A model generated the notes under the pieces. It was not told where the DNA came from, ran no database searches, and saw only the letters and a list, made by a program, of their open reading frames with translations. From NCBI GenBank assembly GCA_041397525.1, contig JAWKWL010000006.1, positions 62,001 through 126,000 of the forward strand: a stretch of DNA of 64,000 bases, in the 5' to 3' direction. This DNA is from BOKV01 sp041397525 (GTDB taxonomy: Bacteria; Pseudomonadota; Alphaproteobacteria; Rhizobiales; Rhizobiaceae). Made by a program: the position numbers and the translations under genes. Position 1 is the first letter of the stretch; every line of letters begins with the position of its first letter. Below, one piece after another: positions 50,613 to 58,913 of the stretch.

Positions 50613-51959
50613 TCAGGGCAACTGCGCCGCTGGCCAGGACAGACTGACCAGAAGCCCGCCGAGCCCGGACCTGCCAAGACCAACGGCTCCGCCATGCGCG
50701 AGCAGGATATCCCCGGCGATCGCCAGGCCAAGACCGCTTTCGCCTGCTTTCTGGTCGAGGCGGACACCACGGTCAAGCGCTTCCGAATAACGCTCTTGCG
50801 GAATGCCAGGGCCGTCGTCCTCGATACGGACAACAACTGCCGACGCATCGCGCTCAGCACTGATCAGCACCCTTGAACTGGCGAACTTCCTCGCATTGTC
50901 GAGAATATTGCCAAGGGCTTCGGAAAAATCCGTCTGGTCGCAGGCAACCATCAGGCCCGGTTGAAGCCTGCTTTCCCATTGGAGGCCTTGCCCAACCGAA
51001 AGTTTGCGCATGATCACCAGCAGTTTTTCAATGCATTCGCTGACCGGCATCGCCGATTTGCGATCCGCGCCCAATCGCGCGAGTGCAAGCTGGCGATCAA
51101 TGCGCTGGCGAATTACGGCAATCTGTTCGTGCATTTCCCGGCCCTGGGTCGAAGCCACGGAAGAAGGAAGGCTGTCGGCAACCTGCGCCAGGGCGGTCAA
51201 GGGCGTTTTCAACCCGTGCGCCAGGTCACTGGCACGGTTTCTCGCTTTCTCTATGGCGTTGTCGCGTGTCTCCAGCAGGTCGTTTATTTCGCTGACAAGC
51301 TGGTGTGTCTCGACCGGACCACGATCGGGCATTCTCGGCGCGGCACCTGACCTCACAACATTGAGGTCGCTGCGCAACCGTGCCAGCGGCAGCAGGCCAA
51401 GATAGACCTGAAGCGCCGCGGCACCAGCCAGCATGAATCCTGTAATGGCCAGCATGCTCGCAAGCGAGGAGGAGAATTGGGCATTGGCCATGTCAAAATC
51501 CGACCGGTCGATGGCGGCAGCGATGGTGAATTGCGGCGCTGGTTGCGGCCCTTCGACTTCTATGGTCTCGATTTCAGCGAGCAACGGCTGGCCATCCGGC
51601 CCTTCTGCCGAATGCAGGCTTGCGCCGGGAATATCAACCGCGATACCGTTTGAAAGTTCCTGGTCCCAGAGGGAGCGGGAGCGCAAGAGCTTGTCCGCAC
51701 CACCCGACACCTGCCAGTAGAACCCACTTGCCGGAATCGAATAACGCGGGTCGGACGGCTCCGAACCAAGGACAGGCATGCCGTCCCTTACGCTCAAATT
51801 GGCGGCGAGCGTATCAATCACAGCCACGAGCTGCTTTTCGTATTCGCGCGCGATGTGCATGGCGAACAGGTTCGACAAGATGACCCAGACCAGCGCCAGC
51901 GCCAGCGCGATCAGGACGATACCAGCGAACAGAAGCCGTGCACGGATTGACCTGATCAT
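50613..51959 (-). CDS. Sensor histidine kinase
   Basis: A 448-residue kinase with an N-terminal membrane helix (about 8-30), a periplasmic domain (about 31-165), a second helix (about 166-190), a HAMP region, the phosphoryl-acceptor H-box DLAHGLKTPLT (near 245-255), N-box DNARKFAS and G-boxes DDGPGIPQ and GLGLAI. It overlaps its response regulator by 4 bp. The HGLKTPLT form of the H-box is of the PhoQ-like type. Confidence 0.92.
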   Translation of the reverse strand: MIRSIRARLLFAGIVLIALALALVWVILSNLFAMHIAREYEKQLVAVIDTLAANLSVRDGMPVLGSEPSDPRYSIPASGFYWQVSGGADKLLRSRSLWDQELSNGIAVDIPGASLHSAEGPDGQPLLAEIETIEVEGPQPAPQFTIAAAIDRSDFDMANAQFSSSLASMLAITGFMLAGAAALQVYLGLLPLARLRSDLNVVRSGAAPRMPDRGPVETHQLVSEINDLLETRDNAIEKARNRASDLAHGLKTPLTALAQVADSLPSSVASTQGREMHEQIAVIRQRIDRQLALARLGADRKSAMPVSECIEKLLVIMRKLSVGQGLQWESRLQPGLMVACDQTDFSEALGNILDNARKFASSRVLISAERDASAVVVRIEDDGPGIPQERYSEALDRGVRLDQKAGESGLGLAIAGDILLAHGGAVGLGRSGLGGLLVSLSWPAAQLP

Positions 51960-52618
51960 TCAGCGTCGTCCGCCAGGAAATAACCAAAGCCGCGCCGGGT
52001 CAAGATGATGTCGGGGCCGAGCTTGCGGCGAAGGCGGTTGATCATCACCTCGACGGAATTGCGCGCATTGTCGTCTTCGCGCCCCTGAACAGCAAAGGCG
52101 AGTTCGGCAGCACTGATACTGGCACCTTTACCCGAGGCAAGGCAGGCCAGTGCCCTGAATTCGGCTGGTGTCACCGATACAGCTTCGCCATCGACACGCA
52201 CGATCGACATGCGATGGTCGATCGAAACCCTGCCGGTTGTGCCTGGAGCGGCATGATGCTGCGAACGTCGCAACAGGGCGCGAAGCCTGGCCAGCAGCTC
52301 CTCGGTACGAAACGGCTTCGGCAGGTAGTCATCGGCACCGCTGTCGAAACCGTCGACACGCTCCATCCAGCTGCCACGAGCGGTCAGAACCAGAACCGGC
52401 AATTCAATTCCCTCGGCGCGCCAGCGTTTCAGGAGGGTCAGCCCGTCAAGCCCGGGCAGTCCGAGGTCGAGGATGGACGCATCGAAGTTCTCGGTTCCGC
52501 CACGTTCCCAGGTATCGGGACCATTGTCACAATGGGTCACAAGGTAGCCCGCTGCTTCCAGAGCCGTTTTCACATGAGCCGCGATCACCGGTTCGTCTTC
52601 CGCCAGCAGGATATGCAT
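51956..52618 (-). CDS. Response regulator, OmpR/PhoP type
   Basis: A 220-residue regulator. Receiver domain: acidic pair E7-D8, phosphorylated D51 in ILDLGLPG, and K in YLPKPF near 101. The C-terminal winged helix ends with NSVEVMINRLRRKLG and RRGFGYFLAD. It lies 9 bp after the PepSY-like gene and overlaps the kinase, so the three form one operon. Confidence 0.93.
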   Translation of the reverse strand: MHILLAEDEPVIAAHVKTALEAAGYLVTHCDNGPDTWERGGTENFDASILDLGLPGLDGLTLLKRWRAEGIELPVLVLTARGSWMERVDGFDSGADDYLPKPFRTEELLARLRALLRRSQHHAAPGTTGRVSIDHRMSIVRVDGEAVSVTPAEFRALACLASGKGASISAAELAFAVQGREDDNARNSVEVMINRLRRKLGPDIILTRRGFGYFLADDAE

Positions 52619-52627
52619 GAAACCCCT

Positions 52628-53107
52628 CTATTTGCCGAATACTCGCCCGGTCCTCGCATCCATCCGCAAGGTCGAAATGCGTCCGGAAGCATCTTTCAGC
52701 TTGAAGGAATAGGTCTTGGAAAACAGGTTCTGGCGCAGCGACACATCAATTACGCGAGCCTTGCTGCGCGTCGCCACGATCTTCAGCGCCTGCTTGAGCG
52801 GGATGACTTCACCGCGCCTCAAAGCGTTGCGGGCGCGATCCCAGTCCTTGCGCTGGCCATTGTTGTGCTGGCTATTGCTGCCATGACCCGAATTGGAGCT
52901 GCCGCTGTTTTCCGATTCACTTTCGCTACCATCTTCGCCGCTATCGTCACCACTGTCATCGCCACTGTCATCGCCACCGGAATCGCTGTCTGAATCACCG
53001 CCCGAATCGCTCCCTGAACCGCCTCCTGAACCGCCATTGTCCGCCCAGGCCGCGGGCGCGGACGTGGCCAACAAAAGCAATATCAGGCATTCCCGGCGGG
53101 CAAGCAA
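52628..53107 (-). CDS. Secreted PepSY-like protein with Ser/Asp/Gly-rich linker
   Basis: A 159-residue protein: signal peptide (about 1-22, cleavage after AWA), an acidic low-complexity stretch of S, D, G, E and N (about 24-85) and a C-terminal PepSY-like domain (about 92-159: LRRGEVIPLKQAL and the end ISTLRMDARTGRVFGK, split). The PepSY-like part resembles small periplasmic inhibitors next to two-component systems. It is the first gene of the regulator-kinase operon. It may bind Ca2+ and act on the sensor. Confidence 0.8.
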   Translation of the reverse strand: MLARRECLILLLLATSAPAAWADNGGSGGGSGSDSGGDSDSDSGGDDSGDDSGDDSGEDGSESESENSGSSNSGHGSNSQHNNGQRKDWDRARNALRRGEVIPLKQALKIVATRSKARVIDVSLRQNLFSKTYSFKLKDASGRISTLRMDARTGRVFGK

Positions 53108-53403
53108 TTTGAACCTCTCCTCCTGCTTCTGCCTCGAAACTCACGGACTGGCTGCCAAGGCTGGCAGCACAGACCATCGGCGCAGACTATCGGCGCAGAC
53201 TGGCAGGCGATAGTGTTTACGAGCCTGTTCCATTTCCAATGCAAGTTCAACTCTCAAAACAGGTTGAAGACAGCCGGGCGGCGGGCCCGACTGTCTTCCT
53301 TTCCGGTGTCAATGGCGAAATTGTAAACCGGAAAGCACCAGGGTTCTGCAGGTACCGTTAGGGGGGCCGTTCCTGCAGGCTGCCCCGATTTCACGAACCA
53401 GGA
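53108..53403. other. 296-bp gap with one hairpin
   Basis: No gene is supported. The gap contains the promoter side of the PepSY-like operon and the hairpin at 53266-53298 that probably ends the upstream His/Asp-rich gene. Confidence 0.5.
53266..53298 (-). terminator. Stem-loop after the His/Asp-rich gene
   Basis: GAAGACAG pairs with CTGTCTTC, extended inside by CGGGC/GCCCG. It lies about 105 bp after the stop of the His/Asp-rich gene on the minus strand. No long T-run. Confidence 0.5.
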
Positions 53404-53739
53404 TCAGTCGTGGTCACTACCGTCATGATCGCCGCCGCTGTCGTGGTCACTGTCATGATCGGAACCGTTATCATGGTCGCCGCCATGGTCATCACCACCA
53501 CCATGATGATCACCGCTGTCATGATCGCCGTCATGGTCATCACCGATGTCATGATCGGCCGGGTCGTCACTGGACTTGCCGCCTACAAGCAATGGCTTGT
53601 TCTGGTCATCACTGCTCGCAAACGCTGCATCCATCGAGAAACCGGTCTTGTTGAAGATTGCCGGATTAAAGGCTGCGGAAAACACGATGATGGCTGCAGA
53701 AGCCAGAAGCAATGGGCGCAATTTGCGGGTGAATGTCAT
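53404..53739 (-). CDS. Secreted His/Asp-rich repeat protein
   Basis: A 111-residue protein with a signal-like N-terminus (MTFTRKLRPLLLASAAIIVF, about 1-42) and a C-terminal half (about 60-111) made only of D, H, G and S in repeats such as DHDSGDHHGGGDDHGG. Such a tail should bind divalent metals (Zn, Ni, Cu or Ca). AAAGGAGAATAAA precedes the ATG at 53739. Relatives are not known to me. It lies between infC and the two-component operon. Confidence 0.75.
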   Translation of the reverse strand: MTFTRKLRPLLLASAAIIVFSAAFNPAIFNKTGFSMDAAFASSDDQNKPLLVGGKSSDDPADHDIGDDHDGDHDSGDHHGGGDDHGGDHDNGSDHDSDHDSGGDHDGSDHD

Positions 53740-53845
53740 TTTATTCTCCTTTGGGTGCGGTTGTTTCGCCATGCACAAAGGAATAACCGGACCTGCCTGA
53801 CAGACGCCTGATCGCAGATGTAATGAAACTGTAAGGAAGGGAAAA

Positions 53846-53874
53846 TGAAAAACCCGCAGATCACTCCGCGGGTT
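53846..53874 (-). terminator. Intrinsic terminator of infC
   Basis: AACCCGC pairs with GCGGGTT around a 10-base loop; the minus strand then reads TTTTTC. It lies 31 bp after the infC stop. Confidence 0.8.
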
Positions 53875-53904
53875 CAACAAACTTCGGCAAAAGTGCATTT
53901 GCAC

Positions 53905-54441
53905 TCAGCGTGGAGATACCACCATCATCATCTGGCGGCCTTCGAGCTTCGGCTCGGATTCGACCTTCGAAATGTCGCCGATTTCCTCGCGGACCTTGAT
54001 CAGCACTTCCAGGCCAAGTTCCTGGTGCGCCATTTCACGGCCACGGAAACGCATGGTGAGCTTTACCTTGTCGCCCTCTTCCAGGAACTTCTTCACCTGG
54101 CGCATCTTCACATCATAGTCATGAGTGTCGATGTTGGGACGCATCTTGATTTCCTTGACCTCTTGCGTCTTCTGCTTCTTGCGCTGCTCGGCAGCCTTCT
54201 TCTGGGCCTGGTATTTGAACCTGCCCAGGTCGAGTATCTTGCAGATCGGCGGGTCATTGTTTGCAGCTATTTCGACAAGGTCGAAACCGGCTTCTGCTGC
54301 CAGGGCCATTGCCTGGGCGGTTTCCATGACGCCGAGGTTCTGACCTTCAGCATCAATCAGCTGGACCTTTGGGCTGCGTATATCTTCGTTGGACCGTGGT
54401 CCTTCCTTGACTGGCGCTTGCGCTCTATGCGGACGGCGAAT
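53905..54441 (-). CDS. infC: Translation initiation factor IF-3 (probable ATT start)
   Basis: A 178-residue factor if it starts at the ATT codon at 54441 (IRRPHRAQAPVKEGPRSN..). Marks are PKVQLIDAEGQNLGVM, CKILDLGRFKYQAQKK, EIKMRPNIDTHDYDVK and the end LEGRQMMMVVSPR. GGGAG lies 9 bases before the ATT. IF-3 genes use rare start codons so that IF-3 limits its own synthesis. An ATG at 54528 would add 29 residues that do not resemble other IF-3 proteins. Confidence 0.88.
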   Translation of the reverse strand: MRRPHRAQAPVKEGPRSNEDIRSPKVQLIDAEGQNLGVMETAQAMALAAEAGFDLVEIAANNDPPICKILDLGRFKYQAQKKAAEQRKKQKTQEVKEIKMRPNIDTHDYDVKMRQVKKFLEEGDKVKLTMRFRGREMAHQELGLEVLIKVREEIGDISKVESEPKLEGRQMMMVVSPR

Positions 54442-54626
54442 GGTCGTGTTCTCCCATACTGTTGCGTTCTGTTCGGTTCGGTTTGCCGCTACAGGTTCGT
54501 TCCTGACGGCTTGCAATTCCCCTGCCATTCATGCGCTTATGCATGCAGTCTGCATCCTTGCAAACCCGGTTTTTAACCATGGCCGGAAATTGAAAAGCGT
54601 CCATATCACGAATCAATCCGGAAATC

Positions 54627-55421
54627 ATGCAAAATCACAGTCACCAGCTTTCAGTCGGCGCGCGAGATGGCGCGCACAGTGATGTCCGCCCGATCGCGGT
54701 GCTTGAACGCAAGGGAGGCGGACCTGGCCTCGTCTGGCTCGGCGGCTATCGTTCGGACATGACAGGTACCAAGGCAGAAGCGCTTGACCATTGGTGTGCG
54801 GAGCAGGACCTTGCCTTTTGCCGCCACGACTATTCAGGTCATGGCCGGTCCGGTGGCACGTTTCGCGATGGCACGATTTCACGATGGCTTGAGGAAAGCC
54901 TGGCTGTCTTCGATGCCTTCACCAGCGGGCCGCAAATCCTGGTCGGCTCCTCCATGGGCGGCTGGATTGCGTTGCGCATGGCGCAGGAACTTGCAAGGCG
55001 TGGCGATAAGAACCGGTTGGCGGGCATGTTGCTGATCGCACCTGCTCCCGATTTCACCCAAGAGCTGATGTGGCCGCAGCTGAGCGAGGCGCAAAAGCGC
55101 GCGATCACAGAGAAGGGCTATCTTGAGGAGGCGTCGCAATATTCGAGCGAGCCGAACATCTATACCAAGGCATTGTTTGACGACGGCGCAAGGAACCTGG
55201 TGCTCAACGCGCTGATCGATTCCGGCTGCCCGGTCCACATCCTGCAGGGCATGCGCGACCCCGATGTTCCATGGCAACATGCCATGCGGCTCGCGGAACA
55301 TCTTCCGCAGACCGGCGTCACCATGACGCTTGTCAAGGACGGGGACCACCGCCTGTCGCGACCGCAGGACATCGCGCTGATGCTGCGCATCGCCGAAGGG
55401 CTGGTTGGTGACGCCAAATGA
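54627..55421 (+). CDS. Alpha/beta hydrolase
   Basis: A 264-residue hydrolase. The oxyanion region is VWLGGYRSDMTGTK, the nucleophile elbow GSSMGG (Ser near 110), with Asp in MRDPDVPW and His in DGDHRLSR near the C-terminus. The pattern is like ABHD10-type thioesterases. The stop overlaps the next gene's start by 4 bp. Confidence 0.85.
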   Translation: MQNHSHQLSVGARDGAHSDVRPIAVLERKGGGPGLVWLGGYRSDMTGTKAEALDHWCAEQDLAFCRHDYSGHGRSGGTFRDGTISRWLEESLAVFDAFTSGPQILVGSSMGGWIALRMAQELARRGDKNRLAGMLLIAPAPDFTQELMWPQLSEAQKRAITEKGYLEEASQYSSEPNIYTKALFDDGARNLVLNALIDSGCPVHILQGMRDPDVPWQHAMRLAEHLPQTGVTMTLVKDGDHRLSRPQDIALMLRIAEGLVGDAK

Positions 55422-56323
55422 ACGGTGTGAAACGCAAGGAACATATCGACCTGTTTGGCGGATCGATGCTCGTCGGATTTTCGCTGCTTCTGGCTGTGAA
55501 CCAGGTCATGGTCAAATTCGTCAACTCCGGAATGTCCCCCGTGTTCCAGGCAGGCCTGCGTTCGGCCTGTGCGGTTCTGCCGGTAATGACCTACATGCTC
55601 ATCCGCGGGCGCAGGCTTGATTTCGGTGGCGGTGCACTCGTCCCCGGCATCGTGTGCGGATTGCTGTTCGCCTTCGAATTCACACTGTTGTTCCTGGCAC
55701 TCGACTATACCAGCGTCGCGAGGACCTCGATCCTGTTTTACACCATGCCTGTTTGGGTGGCGCTGGCCGCCCATTTCCTCATTCCAGGCGAGCGCATGAC
55801 AATGCTGCGAGCCTGTGGACTGTTGCTCGCGGTCATGGGCGTGGCGCTGGCCTTGTGGCGCAATGACCATCCCGCCAGCGACAAGGCATTCATCGGCGAC
55901 CTGATGGCACTAGCAGCGGCGACAGGCTGGGCCGGGATTGCGGTTCTGGCGCGGGTCACAAAGTTGTCGGCCGTCAGGCCCGACATGCAACTGATGTACC
56001 AGCTTATGGTGTCCGCGCCGGTGCTGCTGCTGCTTGCTCCGTCATTCGGGCCGCTGTTTCGCGAAATGACGCCCGTGCTTTGGGCAGTGTTTGCGTTCCA
56101 GGTGCTAGGCGTGGTTTCTGCCGGTTTCATGTTGTGGTTCTGGATATTGTCGATTTATCCCGCATCCGACATGGCGAGCTACGCCTTCCTGACACCGGTA
56201 TTCGGCGTCATTCTTGGCTGGTTCTTCTTCAACGAACAGCTGACCTCCAATGTGGTGTTTTCACTGGTCTTGGTCGGAGCTGGCATATGGCTGGTCAACC
56301 GCCGGGCCAGAATGCCGCGCTAA
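55418..56323 (+). CDS. DMT-superfamily (EamA) transporter
   Basis: A 301-residue membrane protein with ten helices in two EamA repeats (about 13-145 and 160-295). The second repeat ends with YPASDMASYAFLTPVFGVILGWFFFNE (split). Such proteins export metabolites or amino acids. It is translationally coupled to the hydrolase in front and converges with the gene at 56320, overlapping it by 4 bp. Confidence 0.88.
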   Translation: MNGVKRKEHIDLFGGSMLVGFSLLLAVNQVMVKFVNSGMSPVFQAGLRSACAVLPVMTYMLIRGRRLDFGGGALVPGIVCGLLFAFEFTLLFLALDYTSVARTSILFYTMPVWVALAAHFLIPGERMTMLRACGLLLAVMGVALALWRNDHPASDKAFIGDLMALAAATGWAGIAVLARVTKLSAVRPDMQLMYQLMVSAPVLLLLAPSFGPLFREMTPVLWAVFAFQVLGVVSAGFMLWFWILSIYPASDMASYAFLTPVFGVILGWFFFNEQLTSNVVFSLVLVGAGIWLVNRRARMPR

Positions 56324-56703
56324 CGCACGACCAGCATCACCTTTTCGGCTTCCGGCAGGATGATGTCATGCACGGCACCCTTGATGTCGCGCATCTGCAT
56401 GGACACACCAAGCTCGGTATCATCCCGCCCCTTGTAACCAGGTCGTGAGATATAAAAAAACTTGTACAACGTGCGGCGTGACTGGCCCGAGCCGCTTACC
56501 GATGTTCGCACCACGATCGAGCCATGTTTGGGCTGCTTGATGAAGGGACGGGGCGGGCGGAGGCCGGCGGGAATGATCCCGTAGAAACTGTGCTCATGGA
56601 TGAGACTGGACTGGCCCGAGCCGACAGTCTTGACCGAGGTGGCCCAGGACTGAACCGGCGTCAACAGCAACGCCAGCACAGCGATCAGTATTCTTGTCTG
56701 CAT
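56320..56703 (-). CDS. Secreted hypothetical protein
   Basis: A 127-residue protein with signal peptide MQTRILIAVLALLLTPVQSWA (cleavage near 21) and a mature part with HGSIVVRTSVSGSGQSRRTLYKFFYISRPGY (split), which looks like an all-beta domain. GGGGAGGAAACAGAC precedes the ATG at 56703. I do not recognise a functional family. Confidence 0.72.
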   Translation of the reverse strand: MQTRILIAVLALLLTPVQSWATSVKTVGSGQSSLIHEHSFYGIIPAGLRPPRPFIKQPKHGSIVVRTSVSGSGQSRRTLYKFFYISRPGYKGRDDTELGVSMQMRDIKGAVHDIILPEAEKVMLVVR

Positions 56704-56814
56704 GTCTGTTTCCTCCCCATTCAAGTCCGAAACCTTCAATCGAGGAGCCGATGAAGATGCCGGACACAATCATTAAAACCGGAAGGATGGCTTCTTGCAA
56801 CAAGGAGCGTCAGA

Positions 56815-57813
56815 TCAACCGCCACCCACCGCTACACCAACGGCAAAGACCAGCGCACCGCCCAGAACCACCTGGAAGATCGCGCGGCCCCACGGCGTTT
56901 CCATATAGTGATTCTGGATCCAGGCAATTGCCCACAATTCGATGAAGACGACAGCAAAGGCAATGATCGTCGCCGTCCAGAAATCGGGTATCAGATAGGG
57001 CAACGCATGCCCCAGTCCACCGAGGGCTGTCATCACGCCGGACGCAATACCGCGTTTCAGCGGTGATCCGCGCCCGGAAATGACGCCATCATCATGGGCC
57101 GCTTCCGTGAACCCCATGGAAATCCCCGCACCAAGCGAAGCGGCGAGTCCGACGAGAAACGTTGTCCAGGTGTCTTGCGTTGCGAAGGCGGTGGCGAAGA
57201 TGGGTGCCAGCGTGGAGACCGAGCCATCCATCAATCCGGCGAGACCGGGCTGCACCCAGGTGAGGATGAATTGCTTGTTCTCCTGCTGGCGCTCGGCATC
57301 CTGCACGTTCTGCGGAGTGTGTTCCTTGACCGCACCCATTGCCGCGCCGATGTGGCCGGCTTCAGCGCGTGCCAGGTCGCCCAGCAGCTTGCGGATGGAG
57401 GCATCCTTTGAGCGGCGCGCAGCTTCTGCATAGAAGCGGCAGGCCTGAGCCTCCATGTCGGCTGCCTGTTTGCGCACTTCATCGACCCCGAAAGGCTGTA
57501 CCAGCCAGGCCGGCTTGCGCTCATAAAAGCCCTTTACATGCTCCCGACGGATCAAGGGGACAGTTTCGCCGAATTTTTCGCGATGCAGATCGATCAGCCA
57601 GCGCCGGTGTTCGTTTTCCTCGTCCGCCATTTCGTCGAATATTTTTGCTGTATCGGGAAAATCGGCGCGCAGGCCCTCGGCATAGGCCTGGTAGATGCGA
57701 CCGTCATCTTCCTCACTGGAAATCGCCAGTGCCAGAATTTCCTGTTCGGACAGGCTTTCGAAAGACCGGCGGCTGGAAAATGCCGAGGGAAATGACAGGA
57801 CTCGATTGAACAT
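56815..57813 (-). CDS. mbfA: Ferritin-like/VIT1 fusion, membrane-bound ferritin MbfA
   Basis: A 332-residue fusion: an N-terminal rubrerythrin-like ferritin domain (about 20-165; iron ligands in SSEEDDGRIYQAY, DEENEHRRWL, MEAQACRFYAEAA and RAEAGHIG) and a C-terminal VIT1/CCC1-type iron transport domain (about 185-332; GLAGLMDGSVSTLAPIFATA, GISMGFTEAAHDDG). In Rhizobiales MbfA exports iron and protects from peroxide. An Irr-type dyad lies at 57836-57850. Confidence 0.92.
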   Translation of the reverse strand: MFNRVLSFPSAFSSRRSFESLSEQEILALAISSEEDDGRIYQAYAEGLRADFPDTAKIFDEMADEENEHRRWLIDLHREKFGETVPLIRREHVKGFYERKPAWLVQPFGVDEVRKQAADMEAQACRFYAEAARRSKDASIRKLLGDLARAEAGHIGAAMGAVKEHTPQNVQDAERQQENKQFILTWVQPGLAGLMDGSVSTLAPIFATAFATQDTWTTFLVGLAASLGAGISMGFTEAAHDDGVISGRGSPLKRGIASGVMTALGGLGHALPYLIPDFWTATIIAFAVVFIELWAIAWIQNHYMETPWGRAIFQVVLGGALVFAVGVAVGGG

Positions 57814-57835
57814 TGGCTACCCTGCTTCGCGCTTT

Positions 57836-57850
57836 TTGGAATAATTCCAA
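57836..57850 (-). promoter_or_regulatory. Irr-box-like palindrome upstream of mbfA
   Basis: TTGGAATAATTCCAA is a perfect dyad with the 6-3-6 layout of the iron control element bound by Irr (consensus TTTAGAA-N3-TTCTAAA). It lies 22 bp before the mbfA start. Irr should repress mbfA when iron is low. Confidence 0.65.
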
Positions 57851-58056
57851 TCTAGTCGAGGAAACAGCCGAGTCAATGTTGCGCACTGCGCATCCTGTCA
57901 CATCGCAAGCCAAATTCACGCCATGCGGTTTGCAGCTATCATGACGATATGCCAATCACTGAAAGCAGATTGTGGAAGGAGGTCATGCGGGCGTGATTTG
58001 ACTGGTGCATCGTGACCGGCAAAATTGCTGTCGGGAAATGAGGAGTGACAACTCAG

Positions 58057-58887
58057 ATGGGCATATTCGACAGGCTGCTCAACCAGATCGGCCATGGCAT
58101 GGCGGGCGTGCTGACCAAGCAGGTTTCCGGCTACGATCCCTATACTCCGTCGGATTATGACACGCTTTGGTCGACGCTCGAACCGGGCGACGTGCTGCTG
58201 GTCGAGGGTAACCAGTTCGTATCCTCCACGATCAAGTACCTGACCAATTCGACCTGGAGCCATGCAGCACTTTATGTCGGCCATGCATTGCCAAAGCCGG
58301 TGGGCGGCGGCGAGCGCCCAAGACTGATCGAAAGCAATCTGGGCCAGGGATGTGTTGCCGTCCCGCTATCACGCTATTCAAGCTACAATACCCGCATCTG
58401 TCGTCCCGTTGGTCTCACCGGCGAGGACCGGCAGAAAGTCGTTGAATTCATGATTTCAAGCCTCGGCAAACAATATGACCTCAAGAACATTTTCGACCTG
58501 TTGCGCTATTTCTTTCCGATACCGGTACCGAGCCGGTTTCGCCGCCGGATGATTGCGCTCGGCTCAGGCGATCCAACCCGGGCGATCTGCTCGTCGCTGA
58601 TTGCGCAAGCATTCCAGCTGGCGAAATATCCAATCCTGCCGGAAATCACTGCGGCCCCCGGGCGGGCGCATGCAGACAGCAGGTATTCGCGCAAGGAAAT
58701 CCTGCATATCCGCCATCATTCGCTGTTTGCGCCCCGCGATTTCGACCTCTCTCCCTATTTCGAAATCGTCAAGCCGACGCTGAAACACGGTTTTGACTAC
58801 CGCAAGCTGAACTGGAGTGGCGAGATTTCCGAAATCGACATTCTCAAGGCACGGCGCAGCGCAGAGCGGTTGGCAGGCAAGGAATGA
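58057..58887 (+). CDS. YiiX/NlpC-P60-like cysteine hydrolase-type protein
   Basis: A 276-residue protein. LEPGDVLLVEGN opens a NlpC/P60-like fold, TWSHAALYVGH gives the histidine motif, and DPTRAICSSLIAQAFQ gives the likely catalytic cysteine in the circularly permuted order of YiiX/LRAT-like proteins. Start at ATG 58057; a GTG at 58045 is possible. Substrate could be a peptide or lipid amide/ester in the envelope; no signal peptide is clear. Confidence 0.75.
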   Translation: MGIFDRLLNQIGHGMAGVLTKQVSGYDPYTPSDYDTLWSTLEPGDVLLVEGNQFVSSTIKYLTNSTWSHAALYVGHALPKPVGGGERPRLIESNLGQGCVAVPLSRYSSYNTRICRPVGLTGEDRQKVVEFMISSLGKQYDLKNIFDLLRYFFPIPVPSRFRRRMIALGSGDPTRAICSSLIAQAFQLAKYPILPEITAAPGRAHADSRYSRKEILHIRHHSLFAPRDFDLSPYFEIVKPTLKHGFDYRKLNWSGEISEIDILKARRSAERLAGKE

Positions 58888-58913
58888 AGACAACCTCCAA
58901 ACCCGCATTGCAA

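Noticed and set aside
52819..53037. Long Val/Ile/Ala-rich frames across the acidic repeat genes
   Set aside because: These are shadow frames of GAC/TCA/GGC codon repeats in the real minus-strand genes.
53410..53580. Tandem CATGATC/GGTCATC-like repeats that resemble an array
   Set aside because: They encode the His/Asp repeats of the secreted protein on the minus strand; spacing is codon-based and there are no spacers as in CRISPR.
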